From contig OW386293.2 of assembly GCA_936432065.2 (NCBI GenBank), forward strand, positions 102,941,795 to 103,005,794: a stretch of 64,000 nt of DNA, given 5' to 3'. The stretch's first letter is position 1. Each line of letters starts with the position of its first letter. Source of the stretch: Rutpela maculata (taxonomy: Eukaryota > Arthropoda > Insecta > Coleoptera > Cerambycidae). Position numbers and translations under genes: made by a program. Under the pieces are notes generated by a model. It was not told where the DNA came from, made no database searches, and worked only from the letters and a program-made list of their open reading frames with translations. This document shows, piece after piece, positions 31,621 through 42,707 of the stretch.

Positions 31621-32023
31621 TATAATAAACTAATTCATATTCACCTGAATTTTGGATATGGTTTTTAATAATTGACAAATAATCGTAATCGTATAATCCC
31701 TCATCATTCTTCCTTGAGCTTCGTCTGCCATTTTTAAACAATGGCGCCTGTTTTAATTTCAGGGATATCTAGGTTGTTGCGGATTCTACAGTAAAAACTG
31801 TCTAGTATGAAAATAAAGAATAACAAATTCTTTATAACTCTATATTTAAGAAATTTTTTTAAAGTCTGTTCGCTGATAGAGTCCCGATGTGACGTCACGA
31901 ACCTCTGAACTAAGATGCCGTAGGCTCGGTGTTTTCGAATGCACAGTGGCGTCGCTTTGTTTTATATTTTACTTGATGTATTTAATTAGATTTATTTAAA
32001 GTAAAATGCACTATAAGCATATA

Positions 32024-33526
32024 CAGGGTGTAATTAGTTTCATGTCATTAAAAAAAACTGGTAATGGGGACCGACTAGACAAACAAAAAACCTTTATGAC
32101 TTTTTCCTCTAGGAGCACATTGAAAAAAAACCGACCAAGTCAACAATTTGAATATTAGGAAATATTTGAGAACCACTAGCTGTTTCTGGGTCAATGGACG
32201 TATACATCCCAATTATACAACTTTTAAATTGTCGTAAAAAGTGGAAAGATTACCGACCGATTCGTTCTCTCCGGCACACGGCGGCCCGCAGTTTCAAAGC
32301 AAAGAAGGGCGGCACCTTTGATGACCGCCTCAACGGAACCAATTATAAAAATGTAAATAATTCATTATCTCTTTTTGCAGAACTGCAAACACATGATGAG
32401 GTTTAAACACAGCATTTCTTTACATGTGTGTTTTTTTAATTTAGAACGAAATATTGGTGATTTTATTGTTGTTTATAATTTTTCAGATTTAAATGTGGTT
32501 TATTAACATTTGTAACCTAAATAAGTGTTCTGAGTTAAAAGCTTAAAAAATGAGAAATTATTGCATGACATTGGGAAATAAAGAGTTAGACGTCTGAGAT
32601 ACGATAACAAAAAACAATTATGTGTATTTTAAGTTAGGAAAAAATCTAATTTATTTAACGGATTGCCGATCGGGTATCGAAAACTAAAATATTCGGTAAA
32701 TCTAGAATTTACCCAATAAATTATTGTTGATTTACATAAATTGTTCGAAATGGCTTCCGACTGCATCAATACACTTTTCGGCACGTCGAACTAAGGACAT
32801 ACGCACTCCGTTCAACACATTTGGTAAATTAGGACCATTTTTTATGGTTTCTGTGCACATTAAAATACCACATTAAACTATCAACTAACGTTGTCAATAA
32901 AGAAAATAAAAATAAAAACTTGGTCCAAAATCCAAAAAGCAACACAAAAAGAACGAACAAGTAGTGTCTGTACGTAATCAAGAACTTAACGACTTGAACG
33001 GTAAGTCAATAAAATAAATCTTAACTGTAAATACATGGCCCAAAATTCAAAAAGAACAAAAGCAACATTCGACGTGTGTACTTAACGAAGTGCCCACAGA
33101 AACTAAAATATTGCACAAGGGATAGTATAGTTTTCTTCAGATCTACTAAGCACTCAGAAAACGCCGACGTCTTTCACCTTTACCGCACAGCTAAAGACCT
33201 TACCTTACCTACTTTTAAAAACCCATAAAAAAGTGTGATTATCAACTTGTGTCCTCGCCGACGCGTGGTCTCTAACAAAGGAGCGCGATACTTAAGAGCC
33301 ATATTAGCGTATTTGATGGTTAGAGGCGCTGACATATGCGAAGATAAAAGCCTATTCCAACATTCCAGCAGTTCTCAAACAATATTATTGAAAATTTTCG
33401 AAGTTATTGTTTATTTTTTTTTTCTAAAACTATGGGTTTTAGACCATGTTATATAAGATTTTTTTGTTCATTTAGTTGTTCCCCACCACCAGTTTTTTTT
33501 AATGACATGAAACTGATTACACCCTG
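32024..33526. mobile_element. TA-flanked element nested in the Tc1-like transposon
   Basis: The inverted ends are CAGGGTGTAATTAGTTTCAT and the complement CAGGGTGTAATCAGTTTCAT, matching for about 37 bp and flanked by TA on both sides (32022-32023, 33527-33528). 1.5 kb. A transposase C-terminal fragment is readable on minus at 32732-32850. The rest has no coherent coding. Confidence 0.85.
32732..32850 (-). pseudogene. Mariner-type transposase C-terminal fragment
   Basis: The minus strand reads NGVRMSLVRRAEKCIDAVGS followed by HFEQFM and a stop. The pattern RxxxCIxxxGxHFExxL ends many mariner-type transposases of insects. No catalytic motif remains upstream. Confidence 0.5.
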
Positions 33527-33858
33527 TATAATACATCTATTGTAAATTTATAGTAATTTAAGTTAAATAAATTGAATTGTTTTTGTTTCAAGTAAAAAAT
33601 ATGATGAAATATATACTTAATACTAATTATGCCTAACGTTATATAAAACAAATATGGCAGTAAAATACAAATACCTAGTATAAGATAAATAAATAAATTT
33701 AGTTTTCTTCGTCAATGTCTAATTCTTCCGAGTCCTCGCTGCTTTCATTATTAACACTTATAATGAGTATGAACCTCTTCTTGAGCATGAACCTCTCGAT
33801 CATATGTCTCTAAAATCAATTTGTTTGTGTGATTTACACACTTGGACCAAATTGAGCT

Positions 33859-34838
33859 TCACACTTGAGATAAAGCCTCATTCCACATAGCAAGAAATGC
33901 TTCGCCACTACAACCATCTTTCTCGATGTGTTTGTCGTAATACTCCTTACAAATTCCCCAAACAAGTTCTATTGGGTTGAACTGATAGTGATATGGTGGA
34001 AGCAGTACTTCATGTCCGTGCTCTCTAATTAAATTGTTGACAACATAGTGTTGCTCTGTTCTGTTAGCTCCAGCTATTTGGAGCAATTTGACTTTAAATT
34101 TGGTATCACTGAAATCCATGTTTTTGGTCTTTAACCAGGTTTGTATTCTTTCTTTCGTCCAAGATCAGGTTGGTCGTTTTTTTGCAACCCGAAAGTGGTA
34201 CTTAGCATTATCTAAAACAATAATGCTTGGATTTTGTAACCGCGGCAAAAGTCTCTCTGTCAGCCACTTTTCAAAATTTTCAGAGTTCATGTTGTCATGG
34301 TAATCTGCTGACTTATTCTTGGTGGAGAAAACTAAACTCGCATCTTCAGCAAAGCCATGAATAGATCCTGCATGTACAACTATAAATCTTTTACCTCCTG
34401 TAGCTGTACGATGCCTTTTTGATTTACTGGAATCATCTTGCCAAGAACGTTTTAATCCTCCTCTGCTACAGATCCAAATTTCGTCTAAGAACACTACATC
34501 TTTGGGGTCATTACTTTTCAAATTTTTTACGTATTTGTGCTTATGATCACAATATCGTAAACAACATTTTTTATTTCAAATTTTACAGCATCGTGTAACT
34601 CTGTTTTGGACTTCTTACAATTTCATTTAACCGAAGCTTGAGGTTCTATGTTTACTTTGTCGTTTTTAGTTATTTTTCTTACAGTCTTTTCATCAATTTT
34701 TAAAGCCTCACCCACTCGCCTTTGAACAGCTTTTATTGACAATAAAGGTCCACCATTTTCATTTTCCTTCTGAAAATATTCCAACAAATTCAAAACTAAC
34801 TGCTGTGATTGCGGATTTAAAAATTCACCAGGATGCAT
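33859..34838 (-). pseudogene. Tc1/IS630-type DDE transposase in three frames
   Basis: Cuts and rejoins transposon ends. The N-terminal piece (34623-34838) has a helix-turn-helix look (SIKAVQRRVGEALKIDEKTV). The middle piece (34165-34521) has VVFLDEIWIC (first Asp) and IIVLDNAKYH (second Asp). The third piece (33859-34119) has LLPPYHYQFNPIELVWGICK, containing the final acidic residue. All three catalytic positions survive, but frame changes between 34521 and 34623 and near 34119-34165 break the gene. Confidence 0.85.
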
Positions 34839-35192
34839 GTGTACTATTTTAACAATAGAACAAGACTAAAATTGTCCTCGTAGGCACTAATTGAAATAAG
34901 TGCACTATACCTGCTATATCCGACTTTCAAAAAAGTCGACCCGCCTCTGGAATCACCAGCCGCATTCGACGACGACACGTGTTACGCAAATTGGTTTGCT
35001 GTCGAACAATAGAAATGCCGCACGTCGGTCATAACTTGACCACAAAGATTGAAACTTGCGTTACAGATTAGGTTACAAACAATATTTCAATAAAGACAAG
35101 GAAGGATAGAGCTCCGGATGATATTCCTTACACTATACGACCGGGATTCTATCAGCGAAGAGACTTTACAAAAAGGTTGTTGGAAACAAGTG

Positions 35193-35511
35193 CAGCCCTG
35201 TAAATGTAGGTATTTTAAAAACTAAAAAAACCATGGAAATCTCAGGGAATTTTTAAAAAATTGCTAAAATCAGGGAATTTTGAGTCAGTATGAAAAGCAA
35301 TAAACAAATCACGAGCTTCCACTTTATTTCAAATTATTTTTAAATCGCGACTTTCAATTTTAAAAAATATATATTTCAGTATTTGATTATAATTACCTAT
35401 AACCACATTTAATATAATCATAATTATTGTTGTGATTAAAAAACATTTTCTTTGTCATGGAAAACCTGGAAAATTCAGGGAATTTTTCTAGCTACATAAA
35501 TCTGAACCCTG
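35193..35511. mobile_element. Possible small hAT-like element
   Basis: Left CAGCCCTGTAAATGTAGG, right complement CAGGGTTCAGATTTATGTAG; internal TCAGGGAATTTT is repeated three times. No 8-bp duplication is visible, so the ends are tentative. Confidence 0.4.
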
Positions 35512-35692
35512 AAATATTACGGATAAGGAAAAATGTTGGCAATATACTTTGTAAAAGACCGTCCTTTTTCCAAGATGATGCATGTAGCTCAAGAAAGAAT
35601 GATGGGGAATTTTAATTGATTATTTCATTATTTGTGAACTTTTAAAGAAGATTATGTTCAAAATTTTCTTCATTATAAATTACACTTCTGTG

Positions 35693-36416
35693 CAATAAAA
35701 TCCCGTACACTTGAAAAATTAAGTAATCCAGTTTTTACTAATATTAAGTGATGTGATGTGTCTTTTTGAAATTTAGATTTTTTATTCTCATATAGGTTAT
35801 AAAAAAGTGACATTCAATGTGAAATGTCATAAGTAAGGTATCTGGAAAAATGTTAATGATTTAATGATTTCGATTTATAACAAATGTAAAAATTGACATT
35901 GAAAAATTGTGTCTAAGATAAGGCCAGATTCTGAAAGCTGAAAACATTAAAAAGCAGTTTCTGCATGGCTGTTCTGCACGTGTCTGCCTGTAATAATTTT
36001 ACTTCGACAGTTTTTTAATTCCGATTTTCCTATCCTTCGGCTAGCTGTTGATCTCGATGTTGGAAAATTTGTCATGGACACAGCGTCTACTGCTGTTTGA
36101 AATGGATTTTCCCTCAAATAGCCAAGGACCGCTTCAGCGAGATTTGAACTTCTCGGTCGGCCTGAACCATCTTTTCTCTTTATGATGCCTTCGTCCCCAC
36201 CTTTTCTTCACACTCATAATGGTACTTTTATTTAAGTGATAATGGTTAGCAACTGCTCTGATAAATCATCCCTCTTCAATTTTAGAGAGAATTAGAATTT
36301 TTTCATGTTCAGTTAATTTCGGAATTTAGAAAATATGACACTGACACTGACAAATAAATAAAGAATGATTTAATATAGCGAAAAATAGGTGTACGGGATT
36401 TTAATGCACAGAAGTA
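35693..36416 (-). mobile_element. Internally deleted Tc1-like element
   Basis: The inverted ends are CACTTCTGTGCAATAAAATC and the complement TACTTCTGTGCATTAAAATC, each followed by CCGTACAC and flanked by TA (35691-35692, 36417-36418). 724 bp with only the N-terminal part of the transposase. Confidence 0.88.
35950..36335 (-). pseudogene. Tc1-like transposase DNA-binding domain remnant
   Basis: Minus strand: LTEHEKILILSKIEEG, FIRAVANHYHLNKSTIMSV, then after a frameshift GSGRPRSSNLAEAV and a TASRRIGKSEL stretch. This is the paired-like helix-turn-helix region, including the GRPR linker of Tc1 proteins. The catalytic DDE half is missing. Confidence 0.75.
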
Positions 36417-37546
36417 TACTTCCATTTTTTCCTGAATATTAGAATAATTTGACTATAGTAAATAGCTACTTATTTTACTTGGCAATAGACTTGCTTCGCA
36501 TGATAGTTGATCAAATATTGAAAGGTTTTATCTTATAAGCTAATATATTTTGTTTTGTTTTATAAAACATGTGCGCTGCCAATAAAATTGGCATCATCAG
36601 GGGATATTTTATATTTATCTACAGTGTTTTGGTATCTTTAATATTTCTGTTCCTCTTTATATTTCCTATTAGGATTTAGTGCGATGCCAAAACAGTATAT
36701 TCTTGTCACATCCTTACATTAGAATAAAACCCATACACTTATACCGTGCTTGGTTAAGCTGGTCCTGATTTATTGATATTACTTACTGTGCTCCAGAGTG
36801 TAAATATTTAAAACTATGCTAAGAGTGGTATAAAGTGTTAAAATTACAGTACTGTACAATGAATAAAAATTTTACTGTGACCAACCGAACTTTTAGAATT
36901 TACGTGAATTGAATGATGCTCTCTAACTTAAATCTTTATCATTAAAAGTTTAATTATTATTTGAAAGGTGTGTGTGCACTAAGTAACTGTCCTCTTTCAT
37001 GATAAATCATAAATATGTGGGGTTTAAATCACTATTTCTTGAAAACATCTCTAATGCCAAAGTATTTCAGAGATAATAGAATCAGCCCCTAAATGCAAGG
37101 GCGTGTATTTCAGAACACCGTGTATGCTTATACATGTAAAATACTTCATTTGGGTCTGAAGCGTGTGATATTGCCCCACTGATTTCACCATCTTTGGTGG
37201 CAGTGGAGAAAATTGCCATGTGCTGGATCATGTGATGTGCAAGTATTTTTCAACCTCTACTCCTTGACTCCATAGGCTTAAATGGGACAGGTGGTGCTAA
37301 AGGAGAGGTGTGTAGATCCAAATTGAACTATTTCCGAACTTGTACATCCATACAATTATGTTGGAATGAACATTTTTTTTGTCCGAAGAGAAAGATCAAA
37401 CTCGAGACTTTGAGGAAGAAACTTCTCCTACCACCAGAGTAAGCAGCCGTATTAGGAACAAATTCTTGGATAAGTGATTTATAGAATGGCTTCCAGGTTT
37501 TCTTCCGTGTTGATTATTTTGAATGCTTGATGTTTCTACTGTCTGG
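36417..37546. other. Intergenic DNA with a hammerhead-like relic
   Basis: No gene is visible except the short motif listed separately at 36568-36602. Confidence 0.4.
36568..36602 (-). other. Degenerate hammerhead-ribozyme-like motif
   Basis: The minus strand reads CTGATGA, a 7-bp stem TGCCAAT/ATTGGCA with a three-base loop, then GCGCACATGT where an active hammerhead needs GAAA. This arrangement is typical of Penelope-like element repeats, and a Penelope-like endonuclease remnant lies on the same strand at 38.3-38.6 kb. The lost GAAA means it is probably inactive. Confidence 0.45.
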
Positions 37547-37932
37547 CAGGGCCCGAAACCGAAATTCGCACTGTAATTACAAATTTAAAGTTCAAAAAAT
37601 ATGGTTGAAATCAAAGATTCAAATCTTTAAACATGATGTAGAAATACCAAATTGTATAGTGAAAACCATATCTGAGTCGATTCGTCCATTATAAAGATTA
37701 TATAAGGTAAAAGGCAAGTAAAAACTAGAAACCGAAATCAAAACCGAAAACCGCACCGTAATTACTAATTTTTTCTAACAGAAATCGAATTGCCGCGGAT
37801 CTGTAAACTGAAACCATAACCGAGAACCGAATTGTCACTGCCTTGACAACCGAAACCATAAATGAAAACCAAATTGTTGCTGCTATGAAAATTGAAACTG
37901 GTATACATTATTTAACCTGGTTTCGGTCCCTG
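37547..37932. mobile_element. hAT-type MITE rich in AACCGAAA motifs
   Basis: The ends are CAGGGCCCGAAACCGAAA and the complement CAGGGACCGAAACCAGG. The flanks CTGTCTGG (37539-37546) and CTGTCTAG (37933-37940) are an 8-bp duplication with one mismatch. 386 bp, non-coding, with AACCGAAAACC-like motifs repeated throughout. Confidence 0.8.
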
Positions 37933-38048
37933 CTGTCTAGTCATGTTTTTCTTTTGAAACGAGGTAAAATCTGTCGGCCTGACTTCCTCTAAGTACATTG
38001 TGTGGTTAATCACGCAGAACATTGATTTTTATGGCATTTTTAGTTGTA

Positions 38049-38227
38049 CTGTCGTGAGCAAAAAAATAGGACAACTATTTTTTTCTAATGTAAAACTGTC
38101 TCTATTTGCACACTTGCAATGAATTTTGACAAATAACTGACAGTGTCACAAAAATTAAAGTTGTACACAACTAGATTTTAGCAAAAATACGTTATAAGAC
38201 TTGTCCCATTTTTTTTGCGCACAACAT
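38049..38227. mobile_element. 179-bp TA-flanked MITE, copy 1
   Basis: The ends are CTGTCGTGAGCAAAAAA and the complement ATGTTGTGCGCAAAAAAAA, flanked by TA. The same sequence occurs inverted at 63300-63475, sharing the block CTCTATTTGCACACTTGCAA. Confidence 0.9.
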
Positions 38228-38299
38228 TACTCATCATCATGGTTGAAATTATTTGAGTTTTTGTGCATTTTTAAGATTTTTTTGGCAATAGTTCTTGTA

Positions 38300-38640
38300 T
38301 GCATTAATCTTTTGGTGACATTAAATTTTATTCAGTGACCGGTTTTCTTTAAATGTTGCACAATGGCAGATTTAGTAATGTTTTCCTTTATTGTGTGACT
38401 GATGTGTTCTTTAAGTCTGCCATCTGGGGTTTATATGTCTTTTAGACTTTCCAATGTAAACTTGTCCACATGAATGCTAACCTCCTGATGAATAAAATTC
38501 TTCTGGTGATTCGTATCTGAGAAATTGTCCGATTTTGTTTCGCATTGTAGATTGGCATTGTCCTCTTTGAACACTTTTCCAATTCTGTCTGTGTAACTTT
38601 GTATATATTGCAGGTAAGTGCTTGGTGTTTATTTTCTTTC
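38300..38640 (-). pseudogene. Penelope-like GIY-YIG endonuclease remnant
   Basis: Minus strand: CGQVYIGKSKRHINPRWQT, a stop, KEHISHTIKE, then SAIVQHLKKTGH and IKFNVT. The order YIG...R...EH...SAxxxHxxxxGHxIxF is the endonuclease of Penelope-like elements, which act in target-site cleavage. Stops and the absence of a recognisable reverse transcriptase make it a relic. The MITE at 38049 lies just beyond its 3' end. Confidence 0.65.
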
Positions 38641-39339
38641 CTTCTTTTTTGATACTCCTAGAAAAATATTGTTTGCAATCTGCATGGGAGCAGCAGCCTA
38701 TGAAATTTAATCAAAATATCGCTCCAATGAACATGCCTATGAGATCCCCACAATTATCTTGATTTCTGATATATGCCTTGAAAGCCTTTTTTGGTGTCTA
38801 AATAACACATCAAATAACATATGTACATAACTTCGGTGTTGGAAGTCAAAGCAATTTTTTCTTCTCATTTTTGTCTTATGTTAAGACATCCATTGATTTT
38901 TACTATTTGTCACTTAAATAGTAATTTTAATACAATAATCTCTTGCGAGGAGCAGTTCATAATGGTGGTAGCTTAATACATTTATGTTGATATCTGTACA
39001 GAATAGGCATTATATATTTTTAAAGCCCATCAACATACCTGGGAGAAAATAGGCTTATTAAATACCTCTCCTTACTAAGTACCTCTTATTCATTATCTTA
39101 TATCTAAATTGAGACTAAAATTGTATTATCGTTTACTAGATTGGTCTTATATATATATTGTATGATGATTTGTCCAGTTTTCCAGCTGGACATTTGGAGG
39201 CTTAAATTGATAAATTAAGTTTTAGATTAAGCTTCAAATTTTAATTAATGCTTTGAATATCTGGTCTTAGTCTTTATTGTTGTTTAGACAGAGACATGTT
39301 AGTCAATATGAAGAAGGTTCAATTGAAACATGGCGGTAA
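38641..39339. other. Intergenic A+T-rich DNA
   Basis: Nothing recognisable. Confidence 0.4.
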
Positions 39340-39636
39340 TAGTACGTCGGGTACACCAAAGAAAGCTGCACTTTTTGATTGGGATATATCACTTTCTGTG
39401 GTCATAGTTGATGTCAAAAGGTAACTTTTGAGATAGGGAGCCACTTGAAAATCAGTGCAGGTCACCAAAATAGCGGCCATTAAAGATGGCCGTCATTGGC
39501 CATACTATTTTTTTTTATCTCAGCTCCTAATGGTCCGATTTCTATTTTCTTTTTTTTGTTTGAAAGCTCTTGTAAAGAGGACACTTTTTTGTCCCTATAC
39601 ATTTATATCTACACCTTAAAGGTTCTGCGAAATTTT
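39340..39636. repeat. Left long inverted repeat of the HAFTGSD locus
   Basis: About 297 bp matching the complement of 40658-40940. Shared blocks: AGTACGTCGGGTA, ACTTTCTGTGGTCATAGTTG, GATTTCTATTTTCTTTTTTT and TTGAAAGCTCTTGTAAAGAG. Confidence 0.88.
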
Positions 39637-39965
39637 CAAAAACTTGAAAATTTTACTTTTCTCACAAATTTAATTGATAAGTAAGTTTTAATTGTGCTCA
39701 ATATCCATTTTTTTCCCCACAAAAAAAGGTTCATATATATGGTGTTCCGTATATGTCAACAGAGACTTGTTTTTATAAACAATAGTGATTTTAATTATTT
39801 TGAAACTATAGAGCTTTTAGGACTCTAGATCACTCGCAATCATCTTTTTTATCTTCCAATTAATTCCTGGAACTAAATAATTATATATTATTATTGTTAT
39901 ATTAAGGAATTGGATCAACAAAGCAATATTATGATCTTGAAATTGTGAAACGAATTTAAAAATAG

Positions 39966-40479
39966 TCAATTAAACGCATACCTTTTATTGTATTTATTGC
40001 TGCATTGTCGACCCTCAGTGCAGTTTGTACAAAATAACGTGCATGGAACCTTGGCTTTTGAGCAGGAGTATCGTGTACGGCATCCAGAGCAACTACACTT
40101 AACTAATTCTCTGCAGGCTGCCATAAGAGAAGAAAGAGAAGACCAGACCGGCGTCCACTCCCCATCAACCCTGGAATGTTGTCCATCACTGAGCATGCAC
40201 GACCCCAAATTTGTCCTGCGTGGTATGCTGAACGAAGACAATGCTGCCTTCGTACCTTTTTTGTTGGGGGCAGAATTTGTAGACTGCGACTTTTTGAAGC
40301 AAAGTGAAGCTTTCTAACATGATTGACTGAGAAGTCTTCTGCGTCTTTGTATAAAGCAAAACAGTAAACTTCTCCAGAACAAGACTGTTGTGGTATAGAG
40401 ATAGTTTGGAAGGCTTCAGCAGTCTCAGTAAATGATTTGACGTTACATCTGATCCAGTGAATGCATGGAATTCTCTCAA
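39966..40479 (-). pseudogene. Unnamed-family protein remnant: HAFTGSD and Cys-rich end
   Basis: The first frame (40186-40479) begins REFHAFTGSDVTSN and includes LEKFTVLLY, matching the LPGFHAITGCD...  region at 15.8 kb. The second frame (39966-40241) has SRVDGEWTPVWSSL, then a cysteine cluster KCSCSGCRTRYSCSK...CTLFCTNC. The frames overlap between 40186 and 40241, so a frameshift joins them. I associate this layout (HAxTGCD, W-rich segment, CxC-type Cys cluster) with repetitive invertebrate proteins of no assigned function. Confidence 0.6.
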
Positions 40480-40657
40480 TGCTACAGCTTTATGTTCCCA
40501 GTACCAAAGAAAATCGACATCTCTTGAAGTCCCTCAGTTTTGAGAACGTGAAAGAAAGATATTGCCAAAACTACATCAGTATCTAGTGTGCAAATAAATT
40601 AATAATTCACAAATCATCAAATTACAAAAAGAACTCCGAAAAATAATTTTTTTTTTT

Positions 40658-40940
40658 TAAATTGCGCAGAATCCTTAAGGTGTGAATAGGGACACAAAAG
40701 TGTCCTCTTTACAAGAGCTTTCAAACAAAAAAAGAAAATAGAAATCGGATCAAAAACATTTAGTGTGGCTAATGGCGGCCATATTTATTGGCCGCCATTT
40801 TGGTGTTCTGCATGGATTTTAAAGTGGCTTCCTATCTGGAAAGTTAACTTTTAGCGTCAACTATGACCACAGAAAGTGGCACATCCCAATAAAAAAATGC
40901 AGCTTTTTGGCTTATATAGCCATATACCCGACGTACTATA
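40658..40940. repeat. Right long inverted repeat of the HAFTGSD locus
   Basis: Inverted counterpart of 39340-39636. Confidence 0.88.
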
Positions 40941-41678
40941 AATTGAGCCGTCAAACGTGCCGACATCACGGCATATCTCTTGTATTTTTTAATATTGGTA
41001 TCTGAGCGATAGTGTCTTGTACATATAGTATGACTGGATTTATTCTTAGCTGATCTGGTATCTTTCTTACTGCTAGAGTTCCAAAAAAAATATGAATAAA
41101 ACAGAATTATCACCTACATTTATATGATTATATTAAGAAATTATTAAATTTCATGTAACCATTTGTAAACATTTCTTCTAAGTGCGAAATGTATGTATGT
41201 TATTTTCCAAAGTAAGTGCTTAGACATAGAACTGTTTGTTGAGTAAATCTTCATTGAACGTTTTGATGTTTGATCTTGTTGAACAAATGTGACAAAAAAA
41301 TATGACAAATGTTCGTCTCTAAAGTTACACCCATCGAATATAGCCAACTAAAGTCCCACATAGTTCTAGCAGAACATGGAGGGGAGGTCAATGAAGATGC
41401 CAACCTTCTTTATGAGCCATTAAAATCTTGCTGAAGTTACAAATTTGTGTTTTCTCAAAAATTATCAATCCTAAATATTACTAAGAGTAAAAAGAGATCA
41501 AAATTAAATTTGAAACAAAATTGAAACAAAACAAAAAAACAAAATTTGATATTTGAAACAAAAATTGTGCATAGAAGAATACAAATTTTATGTAAAGATG
41601 ATTTTCATGACCCTGTAATCATTTTCTTTTCTTAAATACATGAAAATATGACAAGGCTGCAGAATGCAGGCTTTACTA
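40941..41678. other. Intergenic A+T-rich DNA
   Basis: Short minus-strand frames (for example 41144-41347) show no motif. Nothing supported. Confidence 0.4.
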
Positions 41679-42707
41679 AGAGAAGTCAGTGTTAGCCACA
41701 GCCAGGGTGTATTAAATAGGTGATGCGACAAGAACCCGCACACTGGCTTCATAAGTGCTTACTTTGTACATAATGTAATAGATGGCAGGAGCAATAGGAT
41801 CTGTCGTTACTTACGCATAGAAAGATAATTTTACAGTTTCTGTGCATATGTGCATACAGTGTTGCATACATTCCCGACCTTTTGTTTGTGTTTAGTGAAA
41901 CCAGAGTGCAGTGACATCTGACATGAGTGCAGTGACATCTGACATTAAGTAGCTAGAAGAAATACGTTCAATACGCTGGTGCTATATTTAAAAAAAATCA
42001 GCTATTTTTATGCAACACTACATCCAGCATGGCAAATTCGTCTATCTATAGACAGGTAATTGTAGAACCCTAAATCTCGCGCCATCTACTAAAGTAAATA
42101 GAAACCATGCACTTATAAAGCCATTATTATCCTAGGAAAGTGCCGTACACTGTAAAAAATGCATGTAAAATTACATTTATGGATGTAAAAATACTTTGAA
42201 AGTTAGTTCAATTTTCTATGAAATTATACATAATTAATTAAAACTACACACATTCATGTATCTTTACTTCAATTAATGTAATTTTCAATATAATTATGTA
42301 TAAATTACATAATAAAATGTATAAATACATAGTTCGGTGAATTACATCAGTAACGCGTCGGCGCAAGTGCTTTTGTACACAATTATATGGAATTTTTACT
42401 GAAAAGCGCGAAACATTTCATACGTTTGTGTACCATTACCAGAATAATCACTGGCAACAAATGGACCATCGATTATCCATGTAATCGCGATTAGATGGAA
42501 AATCAATGGTACATTTGTTGCAAAACCATAAATATGTTTAACTTTACCCTGACAATGTCGGTAAAAATAAATAAATAATGTATAATTTCATAGAAAATTT
42601 AACTAATTTTACCTTAACTTTCAAAGTATTTTTACATCCATTTTTACAGTGTATGTCGTATGACCTATTTAATACGTGCCCGTGCCCACAGCAAACCGAC
42701 TTCTCTA
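41679..42707. mobile_element. Inverted-repeat element hosting a MITE
   Basis: The imperfect ends share AGAGAAGTC and TATTAAATAGGT: left AGAGAAGTCAGTGTTAGCCA, right complement AGAGAAGTCGGTTTGCTGTG, with similarity over about 55 bp. A 21-bp direct duplication GAGTGCAGTGACATCTGACAT lies at 41904-41945. The middle is replaced by the MITE at 42148-42651. Confidence 0.6.
42148..42651. mobile_element. 504-bp TA-flanked MITE with long inverted ends
   Basis: The ends are CACTGTAAAAAATGCATGTA and the complement CACTGTAAAAATGGATGTAA. They share ATACTTTGAAAGTTA and TTTTCTATGAAATTATACAT within about 85 bp, and TA flanks both sides. Non-coding. Confidence 0.88.

Larger units (their letters stand above)
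31862..35166 (-). mobile_element. Tc1/IS630-type transposon with a nested insertion
   Basis: The ends are AAGTCTGTTCGCTGATAGAG and, complemented, AAGTCTCTTCGCTGATAGAA, each preceded by TA (31860-31861; 35167-35168), as expected of this superfamily. The minus-strand transposase pieces lie at 33859-34838. A second TA-flanked element (32024-33526) sits in the 3' side. Without it the transposon would be about 1.8 kb. Confidence 0.85.
39340..40940. mobile_element. Candidate unclassified element: long inverted repeats around a HAFTGSD gene
   Basis: A 1.6-kb unit with arms of about 290 bp and a 1.0-kb core holding minus-strand remnants of the same protein family as 15179-16180. The arm sequences differ from those at 14.6-16.3 kb, so these are two families or highly diverged copies with one layout. 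Confidence 0.55.

Noticed and set aside
35193..35511. Confident hAT call for the CAGGG-ended unit
   Set aside because: Ends are similar but no 8-bp duplication exists; kept only as a low-confidence feature.
36568..36602. Active hammerhead ribozyme
   Set aside because: The required GAAA is replaced, so only a relic is claimed.
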